From: JACPPO01 sp965262505
GTDB lineage: Bacteria; Acidobacteriota; Vicinamibacteria; Vicinamibacterales; UBA2999
Assembly (NCBI GenBank): GCA_965262505.1
Contig: CBDHFM010000004.1
Span: 1-61,842 of the forward strand
Length of the DNA stretch: 61,842 nucleotides
Reading direction: 5' to 3'
Position numbers and translations under genes: made by a program
The notes under the pieces: model-generated
Database searches by the model: none
What the model was told of the DNA's origin: nothing
The model's input: the letters and a program-made list of their open reading frames with translations, nothing else
In this document: piece after piece, positions 58,649 to 61,842 of the stretch
How the letters are laid out: the number at the start of each line of letters is the position of its first letter
Numbering within the stretch: the stretch's first letter is position 1

Positions 58649-59680
58649 CCAGCCGCTCGGCCCAGGTCGACACGAGCCCCGAGAGCCCCGCCACGGTCCC
58701 GACGTTGCCGGATCGCGCTGGCCAGCTCGCGCCCCTCGGCTGGACCGGCCGCGAGGCCGAATGGCTGGCCCTGGTCGCCTTGCATAGCGGCGCGTTTACG
58801 CGCGCGCAATGTGGGGTGTACTTCCAGGCCGGCGACGACCGCAAACGCCTGTTGCGGTTCGTCCGCGCCCTCATCGAGAAGCACCTCGCCATCGAGGACG
58901 AGCGGCCCATCTTCCCCGGCGGCGCGCGGGCCGTGTTGCTCACCGGCAAGCCCATCTATCAGGCGCTGGGCATCCCCGACGTGCGACACCACCGGTCGAA
59001 GGCCGCGACGACGATCGTCCTCCTGCGCCGGCTCCTCTCGCTCGATTACCTCATCGCGCGGCCGACCGTCGGATGGCTCCCCATCGAGGGCGACAAGGTG
59101 CAGCGGTTCGAGGCGCTCGGGTTGGACCGCCGCACCTTCCCGTACCGGCTGTCCGGGCCGGCCGGGACACCGCCGCCGCCGCGCTCTTTCGCGTTCACGC
59201 TGCCGATCGCCGTGAACGATCACGCGGCGACGTTTGTGTACGTCGATCCGGGGCAGTCCACCGATAGCGAGCTGCGCGCGTGGGTGTGGCCCACGCGCCC
59301 CTGTGGGCCGCACTTCGGGCGCGGACTTTCGCCGTGCAGGTCGCCGCGGTTGGCATCGGCGCAGCGGCGGCAGACCGCGCCGCGCCCGTGCTCAAATACT
59401 GGACCCAGGACGGCGACGGCACGGGCGTAGACCCCCCCCGGGACAGACCCAGGCCGACCCGGACATCCGCCAGGCGATCGCGCGTCTGAAGGCAGGGATC
59501 AGCGGCGGCGATCCCGCGTTGCTGACGGCGCTCGGCGGTTTCACCACGGCCGTGCGTCGGCTCAAAGAGCTGCGTCAACTTCCCGAAGGCACGCCCACCA
59601 CAACGAAGGCGCGGGTGGCGATTGACCGCTTCCAGATTGGGTCACCCGTTCGGCTGACTGACCCCGAGGCGGCGATCTGA
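58645..59680 (+). pseudogene. relative of the 36 kb unnamed plasmid family, two frameshifts
   Basis: MTSRSAQVDTSPESPA... LAPLGWTGREAEWLALVALHSGAFTRAQCGVYF and RRLLSLDYLIARPTVGWLPIEGDKVQRFEALGLDRRTFPYRL align with the protein at 36031-36972. At about 59280 and again in a C run near 59435 the frame changes; the pieces LWAALRARTFAVQVAAVGIG and ADPDIRQAIARLKAGISGGDPALLTALGGF complete the homology. It follows an ArdC fragment directly, which may be the family's native context. Confidence 0.78.
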
Positions 59681-59687
59681 TGGTGCC

Positions 59688-61153
59688 CCTCGGACGGTGC
59701 GGAACCGGACTGGCCCGAAGCGGACGTGGTGATCGGCAACCCGCCGTTTCTCGGCGGCTGGCGTCTGATCGCGCACCTCGGCGAGGACTATGTGTCGCGG
59801 ATGTCGCCGGTCTACGCCGGTCGTGTATCTGGAGCAGCGGATCTTGTCTGCTACTGGTTCGAGAAGGCGGGTCAACAGATCGCACTAGGGAAGGCAAGAC
59901 GGGCCGGGCTTGTAGCGACGAATTCGATTCGTGGTGGTGCGAACCGGAAGGCTCTTCAGACGGCGACAGCAACGCGCCGGATCTTCGAGGCGTGGAGTGA
60001 CGAGCCGTGGGTGATCGACGGCGCGGCCGTCAGAGTGTCACTGGTCTGCTTCGGACGTACCGACGACACGTCGGTATCCGAGACTCGGCTTGACGGCCAG
60101 TGCGTGGACGAAATCTACGCGGACTTGACGGCGCGGCGCGGCGGTATCGGGATTGATCTCACGGCGGTCCGGCGTCTCCAGGACAACGTCGGCGTCGCCT
60201 TCAGAGGTGACGAGAAGGGCGGCCCTTTTGACGTTGAGGGCGACCAAGCGCGGGAGTGGCTCCGCCTCCCAGCGAATCCGAACGGGCGCGCGAATGCGGA
60301 CGTGCTGAGACCGTGGATGAATGGCATGGACATGACCCGCCGACCGGCCGGGAAGTGGGTGGTCGACTTCGGGTGGACGATGTCCGAGAGAGACGCTGCG
60401 CTCTACGAGGAGCCCTTCCGGTGGGTCCGGCATCGCGTCTACCAAGTCTACATGGATACGCCGCGCGGACAGCGAAGCAAGCCCCGTCGCGAGCACTGGT
60501 GGCGCCACGCCCGTCCATATCCCAAGATGCGGAAGGTGCTCGACGAGCGTTCGCGGTACATTGCGACGGCTCGGCTTGCCAAGCACCGACTATTCGTGTG
60601 GTGCGACGCTCGGATTCTGCCAGATTGCCAACTGATCGCCATCGCTCGCGACGACGACACGGCGTTCGGGATCCTGCACAGCCGGTTCCATGAAGTCTGG
60701 TCGCTCCGGCTTGGGACGAGCCTGGAAGACCGGCCCCGCTACACGCCGAGCACCACGTTCGAGACGTTCCCGTTCCCGCCCGGCCTGTCGCCGAACCTCC
60801 CGGCTGCCGACTACGCTGCTGACCCGCGAGCCATGGCTGTAGCCCTGGAAGCCCAACGGCTGGTCGAGTTGCGCGACCGCTGGCTCAACCCGCCGGAATG
60901 GGTCGAGTGGGTGGACGAGCCGGTTCCCGGCTATCCGAAGCGTGCGGTTCCCCGCGACGAGGACGCGGCGAAGGCGCTCAAGAAGCGCACGCTGACGAAC
61001 CTCTACAATGCCCGCCCGCAGTGGCTCGGCGACGCACACGACGCCCTTGACGCCGCCGTGGCTGCCGCGTACGGTTGGCCTGCCGATATCTCCGATGACG
61101 ACGTTCTCCGCGAGCTGCTGGCGCTGAACGGCACCGGTACGGCAAATGGTTGA
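59688..61153 (+). pseudogene. DNA methyltransferase (YeeA/MmeI-like), 5' truncated
   Basis: The frame starts at a junction after a TGA and reads PDWPEADVVIGNPPFLGGWRLIAHLGEDY: motif IV (NPPF) of an N6-adenine methyltransferase. Typical later parts follow: RRAGLVATNSIRGGANRKAL, RPAGKWVVDFGWTMSERDAALYEEPF, KHRLFVWCDARILPDCQLIAIARDDDTAFGILHSRFHEVW, TFETFPFP, LTNLYNARPQWLGDAHDALDAAVAAAYGWP. The SAM-binding motif I and everything before it are missing, so it should be inactive. Confidence 0.88.
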
Positions 61154-61156
61154 CTT

Positions 61157-61456
61157 GTGGTGGATCTCTGGCCTGTCTTGCTCTTCTGGCCGGCGGTGGC
61201 GCTGAGCGTGCTGGCGGCCTTGTTCGGACTGGCCCGCAGACGTCCAAGGCCGCTGCTGGTGGCCGCGGCCCTGGTCGGGCCGACTTCGGCGTACCTCGCG
61301 TTGACACCGGGCTTCTTCGTGTGGGGGTTGTTTCCGGTCGGCGTGTATCTCGTGGCCGCGGTCGCGACCCGACGAAACCACATTAAGTTGGGTACGGCGC
61401 TGGTTGCCGCGAATACCACGTTCTTTGTGTTGCTGGCTTTCACGATATTTGGCTGA
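61157..61456 (+). CDS. small integral membrane protein
   Basis: About 99 residues, GTG start 3 bp after the methyltransferase stop. Three to four hydrophobic helices (WPVLLFWPAVALSVLAALFGLA, LLVAAALVGPTSAYLAL, GLFPVGVYLVAAVAT, LVAANTTFFVLLAFTIFG). It may have been co-transcribed with the methyltransferase. Function unknown. Confidence 0.65.
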   Translation: MVDLWPVLLFWPAVALSVLAALFGLARRRPRPLLVAAALVGPTSAYLALTPGFFVWGLFPVGVYLVAAVATRRNHIKLGTALVAANTTFFVLLAFTIFG

Positions 61457-61584
61457 GTCCGGTTCGCGGACGGCTTGGATGGTCTCGTGGATTCCCGTTC
61501 AGGAAGAGGGGTACAACGAGGGAATCATGATCGGAAAGCCAAGTGTAAATATATAAATAAGAATGACTTACATGAATTCCACTA

Positions 61585-61842
61585 AGGTCGCACGGGTTGT
61601 CATCACGCACGTGCATCGCGACCGCCCACTCCATCACGGCGTAGATCCGCTGGCGAATGCGCCGTGCGGTCTCCGGTCGGACGTGCCAGATCCGCCGGAG
61701 CGTCTCAAGGATGTCAGCGCTCGTCACGTCGCACACCGGTAGGTCGCCGATATGCGGGAGCACGTGTCGCGTCAGGCTCGACAGCCAGTCGTGCGCATAC
61801 TGAGGATGGCGCCAGCCAGCGCGCTTGTCGCGCCAGACCCGC
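61585..61842 (-). pseudogene. tyrosine integrase fragment, core-binding domain (continues at base 1)
   Basis: Read leftwards from the window end: RVWRDKRAGWRHPQYAHDWLSSLTRHVLPHIGDLPVCDVTSADILETLRRIWHVRPETARRIRQRIYAVMEWAVAMHVRDDNPCD, aligned with the pair B minus integrase. After DNPCD the frame leaves the family and stops at 61440; the catalytic domain is absent. It joins in frame to the fragment at 1-241 once the shared five bases are merged. Confidence 0.88.

Noticed and set aside
1..61842. tRNA or rRNA genes as integration targets
   Set aside because: No cloverleaf-like sequence or rRNA signature was recognised by eye; a tRNA scan would settle it.

Overview
The window is a high-GC (mostly above 60%), mosaic mobile replicon of a Gram-negative bacterium. 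The evidence for Gram-negative is a beta-barrel outer-membrane protein (45.2-46.2 kb), a secreted protein with a C-terminal sorting tail (2.5-4.5 kb), VirB2/B3/B4 conjugation genes and a RepA_C-type initiator. The species cannot be named from the sequence. The two ends of the window share five bases (CCCGC); after removing that overlap they join in frame inside one minus-strand integrase. The simplest reading is that the window is a complete circular plasmid of about 61.84 kb.

Layout. 0-2 kb: integrase pair A, with an intact plus-strand integrase between two pieces of a broken minus-strand one. 2.3-4.5 kb: secreted repeat protein. 5-7.7 kb: AlpA-like regulator, MazEF between two 34-bp direct repeats, and a CI/Cro-like switch. 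7.7-13.4 kb: transfer genes (ArdC, a winged-helix/nuclease-like protein, VirB2, VirB3, VirB4). 13.4-17.2 kb: a Tn3-family transposon. 17.1-20.6 kb: type III CBASS (CD-NTase, HORMA, TRIP13/Pch2 ATPase, TIR-SAVED effector) whose effector is cut by the transposon end. 21-27 kb: XRE-ImmA/IrrE pair, a frameshifted TPR protein, a SacI-type restriction-modification system with a controller protein, and a DUF3800 protein. 28.7-32 kb: replicon 1 (iterons, RepA, ParA, ParG-like) and an RHH-PIN pair. 33-36 kb: AbiTii, a PD-(D/E)XK-like protein and a membrane-anchored protein.

36-42 kb looks like a second replicon-like module: an unknown winged-helix-like protein, a dense cluster of inverted repeats, a tyrosine recombinase, a 124-bp tandem array, iteron-like repeats, and a second ParA/ParG-like pair. 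42-46 kb: a frameshifted copy of a dispersed DNA-binding gene, a XerD-like integrase and the barrel protein. 46-50.3 kb: two IS3-family elements, one of which splits a RelE toxin. 51-53.6 kb: integrase pair B. 53.7-58.1 kb: a run of toxin-antitoxin modules and remnants. 58-61.5 kb: broken ParA, ArdC and unknown-family genes, then a 5'-truncated DNA methyltransferase.

Taken together this reads as a defence- and addiction-rich plasmid, probably a cointegrate. It has repeatedly gained modules through tyrosine recombinases, Tn3 and IS3 elements and now carries many fragments. The strongest individual stories are the CBASS operon cut by Tn3, the inverted-repeat cluster plus tandem array around the 37.4 kb recombinase, the dispersed DNA-binding gene with a conserved upstream element, and the duplicated divergent integrase pairs.
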